This document shows positions 53,870 to 62,935 of a stretch of 64,000 nt of DNA, one piece after another. Made by a program: the position numbers and the translations under genes. Source of the stretch: Leucobacter viscericola (GTDB lineage Bacteria > Actinomycetota > Actinomycetes > Actinomycetales > Microbacteriaceae); the NCBI RefSeq assembly GCF_011299575.1, contig NZ_CP049863.1:3286001-3350000 (forward strand), written 5' to 3'. The notes below the pieces were generated by a model that was not told the DNA's origin, searched no databases, and worked only from the letters and a program-made list of their open reading frames with translations. Every line of letters begins with the position of its first letter. Positions within the stretch are counted from its first letter, which is position 1.

Positions 53870-55558
53870 ATGAGACCCATGTTGACGGCAGTGGTTGCTG
53901 CGATAGAAGCGCTCGCCGTGGCCATCGCGGGGATCGCGATTGTTGCCATACCGGCACTGCTTTTGTGGACCGTTACATTCGGTCTGGCGGCTGAGCCGGG
54001 CGATGTCGCCTCAAATATTTCTGCGGTGTGGCTGCTCGGCCATTTTGTTCCGCTCACCTTTTCTCTGACGCAGGAATCGGCCATCTCCTTCGGGCTGGCC
54101 GCAGCACCGCTGAAGTTCACCCTGTCACTTGCACCGCTCGGCATCACACTCATTACGGCATTGCTCGCGATGCGTTCGGGGTGGCGTTTCGGGCGGCGCG
54201 GCGGGATAGGTTTTGCCGGTGTCATTGGAGGCGCTCTCGGGTTTGCGGTGGCTGCAAGCCTCGTTGTGCCCTTTGCCCACGGTCGTATTGCCTGGTCTGC
54301 CGGGGTCGCAATTTTCGTCGCAGCGCTGGTCTACGGCTGTGCTTCTGGTGCAGCGTTTCTCGTGCGGGCTGCGCGAGATGAACACGAGTGGTGGCTCACG
54401 ATCCTGCGCTGGAAGCAGCAGGGTCTTGACCGGCTGGGAATGCCCGGTGCGGCCGCGCTCCCCGCACGACTTGCAGAGGCCGTGAGGCTTGCCGCAGCGT
54501 TTCTCGCTGGTGTGGTGGGCCTCGCAAGCGTCGGCCTCACGGTTGCGATTATTGCGGGCTACGTGAGCATCATGACCCTGAGTCAGAACCTGCAGCTTGA
54601 CGGTGTGGGCGCGTTCCTATTGTTCCTTCTGCAACTCGCCTACCTGCCGACGATGCTGATCTGGGGCATCTCTTGGCTTTCGGGAGCGGGATTCGCCGTT
54701 GGTGCGGGGAGCTCTGCCTCGCCCTTTGATGCGCTGCTGGGGCCCTTGCCCGCGCTACCGATGTTTGGGGCCATTCCGCAGGGGTGGGGAGGCGCGGGCC
54801 TGATTGCCCCCTTGCTGCTTGCGCTAGTTGGGCTTGGGCTCGGAGTGCTGTTCGCGAGTCGTGGCGAGATTCGACGGGCGAGCTGGACGGTCGCCCTCGT
54901 GATTCCGGTGGGAGCCGCAGTGCTGGCTGGACTCGCGGTCACCGCGTTGGCCTCGTTTGCGACGGGTTCCATCGGGCCTGATCGACTCGCTACGGTGGGG
55001 CCTGCTCCCTGGCTCGTTGGCGGACTGGTCGCCCTGGAACTCGGTGTCGGCGCTGTACTCGGGGTCGCTGCTCGCAAGACGGACTACTCGCGGGTTCGTG
55101 CGATGCTGCCCGATCTGACAGACGGACTGGAAGGTTCAGAACCGTCTCCGGTACTTGACGCGACGCAGAGTCGCTCGGAAGACGATGAAGCGCGTCAGAC
55201 CGACGGTGCTGAAATCATTCATCTCGGAGAATACGAAACTATTGAGCTTGATGAAGTTCGAAATCTCAAAGAGGCATCGAATTCTGAGGACGTGCTGGCC
55301 TACGCTGAAGACATAGTGAGCGAATTAGACTCGCTCGTGACGGAGCCGTACGCGTTTGAGGTGCCGACGCGTGACCCTGAACTTTACGACCAGGCCACTC
55401 ACGATCCTGAGCCAACTGCTCCCGAGGCTGTCAACGAAGAGATTTCGGAGGAGGAAAAGCTGCTGCGCGCTTACTCCTGGGACACCATGGAAGAACCGGA
55501 TACTCCTGAACAGCCAAAATCGCGATCTCGGTGGTGGTCTTCGCGAGAAGACGACTGA
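53870..55558 (+). CDS. DUF6350 family polytopic membrane protein
   Basis: The 562-residue protein has about ten membrane segments up to residue 415 and an acidic cytoplasmic C-terminus of about 150 residues. APLKFTLSLAPLGITLITALLAMRSGWR and SLPALPMFGAIPQGWGGAG-like segments are typical of the DUF6350 family, sometimes annotated as cell division protein PerM-like. In relatives it lies next to sucCD and purN/purH, so its distance from sucD here is noteworthy. Confidence 0.85.
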   Translation: MRPMLTAVVAAIEALAVAIAGIAIVAIPALLLWTVTFGLAAEPGDVASNISAVWLLGHFVPLTFSLTQESAISFGLAAAPLKFTLSLAPLGITLITALLAMRSGWRFGRRGGIGFAGVIGGALGFAVAASLVVPFAHGRIAWSAGVAIFVAALVYGCASGAAFLVRAARDEHEWWLTILRWKQQGLDRLGMPGAAALPARLAEAVRLAAAFLAGVVGLASVGLTVAIIAGYVSIMTLSQNLQLDGVGAFLLFLLQLAYLPTMLIWGISWLSGAGFAVGAGSSASPFDALLGPLPALPMFGAIPQGWGGAGLIAPLLLALVGLGLGVLFASRGEIRRASWTVALVIPVGAAVLAGLAVTALASFATGSIGPDRLATVGPAPWLVGGLVALELGVGAVLGVAARKTDYSRVRAMLPDLTDGLEGSEPSPVLDATQSRSEDDEARQTDGAEIIHLGEYETIELDEVRNLKEASNSEDVLAYAEDIVSELDSLVTEPYAFEVPTRDPELYDQATHDPEPTAPEAVNEEISEEEKLLRAYSWDTMEEPDTPEQPKSRSRWWSSREDD

Positions 55559-55646
55559 CAGCTGAATGAAAGGTATGTTGACTTTTCGCTGGTAATCAAC
55601 CCACAGGGTTATGCAATTCTGCGAGTCACGCTTACGATGGTCCGGG

Positions 55647-55703
55647 GCATTCACCTGGGGTGGGTGAATGCTGACGTGATTGGCACACGCGCAAGTGTGC
55701 CAA
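55647..55703 (+). promoter_or_regulatory. Two adjacent hairpins upstream of the sigma-factor gene
   Basis: GCATTCACC (55647-55655) pairs with GGTGAATGC (55663-55671). TTGGCACAC (55680-55688) pairs with GTGTGCCAA (55695-55703). Both are perfect 9-bp stems with short loops, in the gap between the DUF6350 gene and the sigma-factor start at 55723. The second lies just before the ribosome-binding site and could be a repressor site or an RNA structure. Confidence 0.6.
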
Positions 55704-55722
55704 CGGGTAAACAGAGGTCGCA

Positions 55723-56847
55723 ATGGCTCGCATTCACTTTGGCGTTGAATCTGACGACTCCACGCTGCTTGATATCGTTGGCGACCCCGAAACTCAGGAA
55801 CACCTGAGACAGGAAGCTTTTGCAGAACTGTACGAACGGTATCGCAGAGCCGCGTATGTCCGCGCGCTGCGGCTCGTGGACTCGCCTCACCGTGCGGAAG
55901 ACGTAGTTGCCGAAGCATTTGTGAAGACTCTCGCCGCGCTCAGACGCGGACTTGGGCCCACGCAGTCGTTCGCAGCGTATCTCTTCACTGCCGTTCGGAG
56001 TGAAGCATTCCGATCTTCTCAGACTGACCGAAGCACCGAGACGCTCTCGGACCAGGAGCTTGCTGTACACCCTAATCTCATTGAAGATGATTTCTCGGAA
56101 AGGCTTTCAGAGCGAGACCAGCTTATGGCAGCCTTTCGCGCATTGACGAGGCCCTGGCAACACGTATTGTGGCTCACTGAAGTTGAGGGAATTACCAACG
56201 AAGAAGTCGGTGAAGAACTCGGCATCACTACGGGAGCTGCAGCCGCTCTTGGATTTCGGGCACGCGAAGGCTTGCGTGTGGCCTACCTCCAGTTGTACTC
56301 CAAACAGGCTGCTCCGGAGTGCGCGGGGTTGGCAGCCTTGTTAGCTGGATACTTGCGCGGTGGCCTGGGTAAACGAGATAGGGCAAGAGTCGAGGGCCAC
56401 CTGCTCAATTGTGGAACGTGTGTGCGGCAACTCGCTGAGCTCAAACGATTGAACCAGTCGCTTAGGCTTATTGTTGGGCCGCTGCTCGCTGGTGGCACCG
56501 CGGCGAGCTTGGCGTTGGTGCCAAAAGACAGCGCAGCAGCGGTAGGGCGAGGGGCCGGTCTGGTTCCGGGTGGTGGTCTTCGGGTGGTTGTTGCGGGCTT
56601 TCTTTTGGCGGCTGCGATTGCCGGAGTACTTCTCCTGACTCCGCAGGAGGCACAACCGCAAATGGACAATGGGCGAACAGATTCCGCGGGAGCTGAGTTG
56701 AATGAGGTGTCTCGCCCCACAAAACAAGACATACAGGCGGAGAAGAACCGGGCCGACACTGAACCCGAACCTGCAAAGCAGGAGGTTGATGAATCTGCGA
56801 TGCCTGCGGGGGACGACACAACGCCAAACTGGGCGCTTGTCGAATAG
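55723..56847 (+). CDS. ECF-like sigma factor fused to a zinc-finger anti-sigma and transmembrane domain
   Basis: The 374-residue protein has sigma region 2 at about 28-75 (AFAELYERYRRAAYVRALRLVDSPHRAEDVVAEAF) and region 4 at about 135-190 (WQHVLWLTEVEGITNEEVGEELGITTGAAAALGFRAREGL). A ZAS/zf-HC2 motif HLLNCGTC lies at about residues 226-233, followed by a transmembrane segment (LRVVVAGFLLAAAIAGVLLL) near residue 290 and a polar exposed tail. Sigma and anti-sigma are usually separate proteins; the fusion would keep the sigma at the membrane until a signal frees it. The large surface protein follows. Confidence 0.85.
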   Translation: MARIHFGVESDDSTLLDIVGDPETQEHLRQEAFAELYERYRRAAYVRALRLVDSPHRAEDVVAEAFVKTLAALRRGLGPTQSFAAYLFTAVRSEAFRSSQTDRSTETLSDQELAVHPNLIEDDFSERLSERDQLMAAFRALTRPWQHVLWLTEVEGITNEEVGEELGITTGAAAALGFRAREGLRVAYLQLYSKQAAPECAGLAALLAGYLRGGLGKRDRARVEGHLLNCGTCVRQLAELKRLNQSLRLIVGPLLAGGTAASLALVPKDSAAAVGRGAGLVPGGGLRVVVAGFLLAAAIAGVLLLTPQEAQPQMDNGRTDSAGAELNEVSRPTKQDIQAEKNRADTEPEPAKQEVDESAMPAGDDTTPNWALVE

Positions 56848-56922
56848 CCCCTGAGACCAACAGAAAATTTCTTTTCAAAGTGGCGTAAAAGTCTTTCGCG
56901 TTAGGGGTCTCTCTTTCTACCC

Positions 56923-56955
56923 CCGGTCTGTCTCTGCGGCGCAAAGACAGACCGG
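56923..56955 (+). terminator. Stem-loop between the sigma-factor and surface-protein genes
   Basis: CCGGTCTGTCT (56923-56933) and AGACAGACCGG (56945-56955) form a perfect 11-bp stem with an 11-nt loop. It lies 45 bp before the surface-protein start, with no T-tract, so it could attenuate read-through or be an operator. Confidence 0.65.
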
Positions 56956-56999
56956 ACACGCGAATCTGACTAGAAAATGACCCCACACGGAGGACGCAA

Positions 57000-59900
57000 G
57001 TGGTTGTGAGACAAACAATGAACTCTGGAAGACGCAGAAAAATTCTAGCGAGCGCACTTGCCATATTGATTGGCGCTACCGTCACCCCTGTTGGTGCGGC
57101 TTGGGCGGAAGACAACTCAAACGATGCATCCCAAGAAAATGGAGTCCAGAGCTCTACAGCCGCAGGAACGGCATCTTCAGAGACGCAGGGAAGAACAGCG
57201 GAGACCCCTGGGCCCTCTGCCACGGAGAAAGAAACCGGCACTGCGGTAAACAACGTGCCCGCACTAAAGATGCCGAAACGGCTATTGTCAGGCGAGGATT
57301 TGCCCGACATTTCCCTTACGATCTCTACCTACAGCACCGGAACCGCTCCGTTTACCCCCGGAGATGATTCTCCGGGAAATGACTCGGGCGAATCGAACGA
57401 CATCGTTCGAGTGAATGACACCGTGACTTACCGAGTCGAGTATGCGGTAGCTGACACAACCGCGGATAACCTCACCTGGTCCGTGACCTTCCCGAAGGGC
57501 ATGGAGATTACGCAGGTGCCCGGTTACTGCCAAGGGCCAGGATCACAAATTGCGCCGGCCACAGCGGGAACGCCCAACCTGCCTCTCACGGCGAACTCGG
57601 TCAATGAGCTTTCTGAACAAACTCTCACCTGCAATTTGGGAACAAAAACCGCAGCGACGGACTTCGTGTTTGTAACGGCCAAGGTGCTGAATCTGGCGCA
57701 TCAGGGGCAGGAGCTAACGATTCCCGCCGCCTCCATTACAGCTGACGGTCTCACCGCGCCGGTTCCCGCTGACGACCCACTGCCTACGGTAAAGGCCTCC
57801 GCCAAACTCATGTGGGATCTTTCAAAAAACGGGATCAGCCAGTATGAAAACAGCGGCTACGCCTGGGGCGCTTATGCGCAGTCATGCCCGTGGGATAGCT
57901 CGATCGCCTGCATGTCGACAATTTACCCCCTGTACATTTCCGCACCCGCGGGTGGTAAGGGGGCGATGCCAGCCATCGGCGACATCACACTGGTAGATGA
58001 CCTCTCACCAGAGTCGATGTACCCCGGGCTGAGCGCCGCTCAATACGCTGCAATGAATGCCGATCTTGATAAGTACGGCACGCGCATTGGTACCAACACT
58101 TCGGGTCTTGCAGGAGGACCGGGCTCAAAAATCAACGGGGGTAGTTACACCGCCGAGAATTCAGTTCGTGACTCAGGAAACCTGTCGATCTCGCAGCCGG
58201 GGCCGGGTAAGCCTGCTACGATCAACATTTCTGCGGCAGACATGACGCTACGCACCTTCCCCTCCAAAACTTCTTCCGACGGGTCAGCTCTGCCCGCAAA
58301 CGTCGCGTACGCGGTTGCGCTGAACGTGCGTGTTTATACTCCGGTTTCTACCATCCAAGACTTTGGTGTCGACACGGGCAACTCTTGGAGCCTGACTACA
58401 CGAAACGTTTACTCAAACCTCAGCATGTCGGGATTCGACGTGACGGATCACGAGACAAGTGCCGACCAGCCCGGCCCGAAATCGAGTGTCTATCCCGATT
58501 TGAATTGGAACGACTACCGCACAACAAGCGTCAAGATTGAGGTGCCGGGTACCTTTGGCAAGTCCTTCGCGGCGGTGCCCGGGGCTAGCGGAAATATCAG
58601 CCCTTACGACTTCAGTGGCGTCAACTATTTGTACGAGGGGCCTCCCGGCGGAGCCATCGCAGGCAGCGGAAACATCACGGTTTCAGGCGATCAAGACGTC
58701 GTCAGCATTCTGCAGATTGGCGGATCCAACATGGCTTTGCCCGCTGACGTGAGTGTTGTCGCATGCGATGCCTGGGACAACACGCGGATACATCTGCGAG
58801 CTGCCGACTACCCCGCTTCAGTAGAGGGTAAGGGACAGCAGCTGCCGTCCGGGGGAGACCCGGTGTGGATCTCGAGCTACAACAATGTGAAAGACGTCGC
58901 GGGGTTCATCCGCAACGCAAAAGATAAGAGCGAAACCCCCGGCCTTAAGGTGCAATATTCGGCGCTGCCAGGCTCGGCGAACGCGGGATCTGAGTGCGGC
59001 GACGCTCAGGGACCCTGGTACGACTCGCCTGAGATGGTTCCTGGCAACGATCCTGACCTCGCAGGGCAAGGAATCTACACCGCAGTGGGGCGCGTGCGTG
59101 CGCACCTGGTTCTTGACAAAACCCAGGGTGCCACGCTGGGGCAATTCAGCAATGTGCAGGCATACCTTTCTATTGGAATGCGTGTTGCCGATACCGGCAT
59201 TGCGGTGGGAGATATCATTCCCAACTGGGCGGCAAATAAGCGAGTGAACTTCGCGCGACTTTCGATGGCACAGGTGCTCGCAGACTCCGGTACTTGGACT
59301 CGCTCGAACTATGTTCCTGGTGCAACCGTGACTGATCCGAATGGGCACAGTGGCAGCCCTGGCGATCGCCTCATCTACTCGACAGCTCAGGCGCGCATTG
59401 TGAAACAGGTGCGAAAAGGAGACAGCGGTGATTTTCTTGCGATGCCTCCGCAGGTTACGGGTGGTGATCTGGTTCAGTACAAGCTGTCGCCTTCACTCAC
59501 CTCTGGAAAAATAACACAGGTCAAAGAGAACGATGTGTGGGTGGAAGACTGCTTGCCCGCCTCGCAAACGTATCTCGAATCGACGCCAGTCCCGACCACG
59601 GTCGTGAACGGGTCAACCCCGAGCGACGCTAAGCGGGCAGCTTGCGCGGCGGGAGAGACATACATTCGCTGGACTTATCCGAAGCACACGATCAACGACC
59701 CAATTGATCCGATCTTGCTCTCCGCTGAGGTGTCTCCCACCGCAAAAGACGGCGTTTACCAGAACACAGTGGTCGTGTGGGCTGACGGAGATGCCTCGAA
59801 GCTTGCTCAGCGAAGTGCAAACGCGCAGGTCCAAATTAGCAACATCGCGGGTGTGAAGCTCGAGAAAGTTTCTCTAACCCCGATTACGCAGGTAAACCGT

Positions 59901-61676
59901 CCGGAGGCCGCGACACGTGAACTCAACCGCTGGGCGATCCGACTGACAAACACCATGCCTGTCGCGACAACGAGCGCGGTGTCAAACCCTGATGTCATTG
60001 ATGTATTGCCCGACCGTACTCGCACGGGCAGCACGTACAACGGAACGTTTGAGTTTGTGTCGGCAAATGCGACTCAGGGCGGCCCCAATGTTGTCGTGCT
60101 CTACACCAATGCTGCCGCACCTTCGGCGAATCCCAAGAACGCGTCAAATGCCGCGGATGGCTTGACTGTGTGGTGTGACGCCCCGGTCGGCGGAGCGGTC
60201 GTGAGTGGAGTGGGAGCCTGCCCCACCTCGCTGAGTGAGGTGACGGCCGTGCGCGTTCAGCGCCCGGGTGACTACCTTGCAGGAGAGGTGATCGAAGTGG
60301 AGGTCTCGCTGGTCGGTATCGACAATAGAGCTGGAGACAAATATGTCAATAAGGTGATGGCAGCTGCGACCGGCCTCGATAACGCGGTGGGCCCTCTGAA
60401 CCGCCCTGAGGTTGTGGTTGCGTCCACGCTAGGAGACCGTGTGTGGTGGGACCTCAACCGTAACGGCGCGCAAGATGATTTCAATGGGGTGCCTGAGCCG
60501 GGAGCAAAGGGAATCACAGTGCGGGTTCACGGCGTCGATGATCTCGGCAACCCGGTAGACGTTACCGCTGTAACCGACGCAAGCGGAAAATACACCCTAG
60601 CTGGTCTTCGTGCATCTGACAGCAACGGCTACACAGTCACATTTGTGCGTCCCGACGGAACTGAGTTCACGACAAAGCAAACTGAGGGGGTTACCCCCGA
60701 ACTCAATTCCAAGGCCGATACCACAACCGGCGACTCCGATCCGGTTCTTCTGGGAATCAACGAGAGTAATCCGAATATCGACGCCGGGCTGTTGCCAAAT
60801 GGAGGGCTGCAGATCAACAAGCTGCTGGCCGGGACGGGTGTTAAGCCCTTCGCCGCGAACGAATCACTCACGTTTGACGTAGCTTGTACTTTCGGCTCAG
60901 AATCGGTGTTGCAACAGCAGGTCACGCTTGAAGCGCACGCTAAAGCTTCCGTGACCTCAGATGTTCTGGGTCCGCTGCCTGCTTTTAGTGAGTGCAAGGT
61001 GACCGAAACCGACGCGGGAGTTGCTGACGCAGCTGCTGTCCCGGTGAGTGTGAGCGTGCCGTGGGACAGCGAAACGCAACGCTCGGGGGTCGTAACTGCC
61101 TCATTAACCAACTACTACTCTGCAGGCACCCTCACTCTCTCGAAGAAGCTCAAGGGTGACACCGAAGCTGTGAATCACTTCAGCAAAGCGGTCTTTTCGG
61201 TTCTTGTGACTTGCCAGGTTGAGGAGAAGACCTCAGACGGTGAGGCTCTGGCAGCTCAGGTGTACTCGGGAACTGTGAAAATCAAGGGCGGGCAAACCAA
61301 AATGCTTGTTCAAGACGACGGCAAACCGCAGTACTTGCCGCTAGGGGCGAAGTGCTTCGGCAATGAGGTTGACAATGGCGGGGCAGATTCGGTCTCCGTG
61401 AGTGCCACAACGAGCAAGCCGGTTGTGGTGACTTCAGGATCACCGGAGCAGATGCAGCAACTGCAGATAACGGTGGTGAACACCTTCAAGTGCAATGCAA
61501 AGAGCTGCCCGAAGTCAGGCGGTGTCGACACAACCGGCTCAGGGGTTGGCTTGATGCCTGGTCTTGCACTTACCGGTTCTCAACTGTGGGGGTATGGATT
61601 ACTTGCTGCAGCTTTGATTGCGTTGGGGATTCTGCTGAGCGGGTCGCGTCTGCTGAGGCGGCGCCGTGATGCCTAG
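57000..61676 (+). CDS. Large cell-wall-anchored protein with SdrD-B-like and DUF5979-like domains, LALTG sorting signal
   Basis: The 1558-residue protein starts at GTG 57000, 6 bp after GGAGGA, and has a signal peptide to about residue 36 (ILASALAILIGATVTPVGAAWA). A long beta-rich region with DUF11-like strands fills about 90-1140. An SdrD-B-like domain at about 1140-1260 reads LGDRVWWDLNRNGAQDDFNGVPEPG and YTLAGLRASDSNGYTVTF in pattern. Two DUF5979-like repeats follow. The C-terminus has LALTG, a hydrophobic segment and RRRRDA. It is a probable adhesin or surface-layer-associated protein; its ligand is unknown. The sigma/anti-sigma fusion upstream may control it. Confidence 0.85.
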   Translation: MVVRQTMNSGRRRKILASALAILIGATVTPVGAAWAEDNSNDASQENGVQSSTAAGTASSETQGRTAETPGPSATEKETGTAVNNVPALKMPKRLLSGEDLPDISLTISTYSTGTAPFTPGDDSPGNDSGESNDIVRVNDTVTYRVEYAVADTTADNLTWSVTFPKGMEITQVPGYCQGPGSQIAPATAGTPNLPLTANSVNELSEQTLTCNLGTKTAATDFVFVTAKVLNLAHQGQELTIPAASITADGLTAPVPADDPLPTVKASAKLMWDLSKNGISQYENSGYAWGAYAQSCPWDSSIACMSTIYPLYISAPAGGKGAMPAIGDITLVDDLSPESMYPGLSAAQYAAMNADLDKYGTRIGTNTSGLAGGPGSKINGGSYTAENSVRDSGNLSISQPGPGKPATINISAADMTLRTFPSKTSSDGSALPANVAYAVALNVRVYTPVSTIQDFGVDTGNSWSLTTRNVYSNLSMSGFDVTDHETSADQPGPKSSVYPDLNWNDYRTTSVKIEVPGTFGKSFAAVPGASGNISPYDFSGVNYLYEGPPGGAIAGSGNITVSGDQDVVSILQIGGSNMALPADVSVVACDAWDNTRIHLRAADYPASVEGKGQQLPSGGDPVWISSYNNVKDVAGFIRNAKDKSETPGLKVQYSALPGSANAGSECGDAQGPWYDSPEMVPGNDPDLAGQGIYTAVGRVRAHLVLDKTQGATLGQFSNVQAYLSIGMRVADTGIAVGDIIPNWAANKRVNFARLSMAQVLADSGTWTRSNYVPGATVTDPNGHSGSPGDRLIYSTAQARIVKQVRKGDSGDFLAMPPQVTGGDLVQYKLSPSLTSGKITQVKENDVWVEDCLPASQTYLESTPVPTTVVNGSTPSDAKRAACAAGETYIRWTYPKHTINDPIDPILLSAEVSPTAKDGVYQNTVVVWADGDASKLAQRSANAQVQISNIAGVKLEKVSLTPITQVNRPEAATRELNRWAIRLTNTMPVATTSAVSNPDVIDVLPDRTRTGSTYNGTFEFVSANATQGGPNVVVLYTNAAAPSANPKNASNAADGLTVWCDAPVGGAVVSGVGACPTSLSEVTAVRVQRPGDYLAGEVIEVEVSLVGIDNRAGDKYVNKVMAAATGLDNAVGPLNRPEVVVASTLGDRVWWDLNRNGAQDDFNGVPEPGAKGITVRVHGVDDLGNPVDVTAVTDASGKYTLAGLRASDSNGYTVTFVRPDGTEFTTKQTEGVTPELNSKADTTTGDSDPVLLGINESNPNIDAGLLPNGGLQINKLLAGTGVKPFAANESLTFDVACTFGSESVLQQQVTLEAHAKASVTSDVLGPLPAFSECKVTETDAGVADAAAVPVSVSVPWDSETQRSGVVTASLTNYYSAGTLTLSKKLKGDTEAVNHFSKAVFSVLVTCQVEEKTSDGEALAAQVYSGTVKIKGGQTKMLVQDDGKPQYLPLGAKCFGNEVDNGGADSVSVSATTSKPVVVTSGSPEQMQQLQITVVNTFKCNAKSCPKSGGVDTTGSGVGLMPGLALTGSQLWGYGLLAAALIALGILLSGSRLLRRRRDA

Positions 61677-61701
61677 CCGAACGAGGTAAATCGGGATCGG
61701 T

Positions 61702-61730
61702 GCAGTGCACGCGTGACTAGCGTGCACTGC
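61702..61730 (+). terminator. Terminator-like hairpin after the surface-protein gene
   Basis: GCAGTGCACGC (61702-61712) and GCGTGCACTGC (61720-61730) form a perfect 11-bp stem with loop GTGACTA, 25 bp after the stop. It separates the surface-protein gene from the thiamine unit. Confidence 0.75.
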
Positions 61731-61757
61731 CCCGAATCACTAGGCTAAGAGGGCAAT

Positions 61758-61842
61758 CCACGGGAGTCCCTGCGCGAGGGGCTGAGAGGGAGCACGCGAG
61801 CTCCGACCGTTCAACCTGATCTGGTTCATACCAGCGGAGGAA
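61758..61842 (+). ncRNA. TPP riboswitch (THI element)
   Basis: The conserved parts are all present: CACGGGAGTCCC at the 5' side, GGGGCTGAGAGGG in the pyrimidine-sensing arm, CCTGATCTGGTTCATACCAGCG in pattern for the pyrophosphate arm, and the closing CGGAGG. The GGAGGAAGGAA Shine-Dalgarno region lies at its 3' end, 7-16 bases before the thiB start, so thiamine pyrophosphate binding probably blocks translation. Confidence 0.95.
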
Positions 61843-61852
61843 GGAACTCTCA

Positions 61853-62935
61853 ATGACGCATATCCACGCGCGCGCTCGTCGCGCCATGTTCGCCCCAATC
61901 GTCTTTGTCGCAGCGGTCAGTCTTGCACTGAGCGGGTGCTCGACTGATTCTCAGGCGGGGGCCACGGAGAAAGACTCCAAGAAGGTCACCCTCGTGGTGC
62001 ACGACTCGTTTCCGAACAAGGAGTTTGCAGCCGCGGCGAGCAAAGCGACCGGCTACGACGTCAAGGTCATTTCGGCTGGTGACGGCGGTGAGCTCACTAA
62101 CAAACTGGTGCTCACAAAGGGGGCACCGATTGCGGACGCCTTTTTTGGTGTCGACAACACCTTTGCTTCGCGGGTCGTAGACAACGATGTGGTGGAGGCC
62201 TATGTTCCCGCTGGTCTGCCCAAGAGCGCTGCCGACTACGCCTTCGACAACAAGGGATCGCTTACCCCGGTAGATGTCGGTGCAACGTGCATCAACATCG
62301 ACACAGGGTGGTTTAAGGATCGCGGGATCGCTGAGCCACAGAACTACGAAGACCTCACCGCGCCCAAGTACCGGGACCTCACGGTGCTGCTTGATCCGAC
62401 TGCCTCCTCAACCGGTGCTTCTTTTCTTACCGGCACGGTCTCCGAGTTTGGTGAGGACGGATTCGCTGACTACTGGCAGAAGCTCGTCGACAACGGTGCG
62501 AGGATCGAGCAGGGCTGGACCGAGGCTTACAACGGACAGTTCACAAAGGGTGGAGGCGATGGTACAAAGCCCATCGTTGTCTCTTACAGCTCTTCGCCCG
62601 CCTTCACGACAAACGATGATGGCACCGCAACAACCACAAAAGCCTTGCTCGACACCTGCTCCAATCAGATCGAGTATGCGGGAGTGCTTGCCGGTGCAAC
62701 GAACCAGGCCGGTGCAAAGGCGGTGCTCGACTACCTAGTGTCGAGCGAGTTCCAAGAGACCATCCCCGACGCTATGTATATGTATCCGATGGATGCTGAG
62801 GTCAAGCTCCCCGCGAACTGGGCGGAGTTTGCACCGATGCCGACCAAGGGCCAACTGCACGACCTGCCCAGCGCCAAGATTGAGCAGGGCCGTGAGGGAT
62901 GGCTGCGCACACTCAGTGACAAGATCGGCCTCTAA
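61853..62935 (+). CDS. thiB: Thiamine ABC transporter substrate-binding lipoprotein
   Basis: The 360-residue protein has a lipoprotein signal with lipobox LSGC at about residues 20-27 and the ThiB-type binding fold: VTLVVHDSFPNKEF at the start, KGAPIADAFFGVDNTFASRVVDNDVVEAY in the middle, and VVSYSSSPAFTT. It captures thiamine outside the membrane for the ThiP permease. A TPP riboswitch lies directly upstream. It overlaps the permease start by about 20 bp. Confidence 0.93.
   Translation: MTHIHARARRAMFAPIVFVAAVSLALSGCSTDSQAGATEKDSKKVTLVVHDSFPNKEFAAAASKATGYDVKVISAGDGGELTNKLVLTKGAPIADAFFGVDNTFASRVVDNDVVEAYVPAGLPKSAADYAFDNKGSLTPVDVGATCINIDTGWFKDRGIAEPQNYEDLTAPKYRDLTVLLDPTASSTGASFLTGTVSEFGEDGFADYWQKLVDNGARIEQGWTEAYNGQFTKGGGDGTKPIVVSYSSSPAFTTNDDGTATTTKALLDTCSNQIEYAGVLAGATNQAGAKAVLDYLVSSEFQETIPDAMYMYPMDAEVKLPANWAEFAPMPTKGQLHDLPSAKIEQGREGWLRTLSDKIGL

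Noticed and set aside
55680..55703. CIRCE element for HrcA upstream of the sigma-factor gene
   Set aside because: The arms end in CAC/GTG instead of CTC/GAG and the spacer is six bases rather than nine, so the HrcA consensus is not met.
61758..61842. Consideration as part of a terminator for the preceding surface-protein gene
   Set aside because: A separate perfect hairpin at 61702-61730 fits that role, and this segment contains all conserved TPP riboswitch elements directly before thiB.
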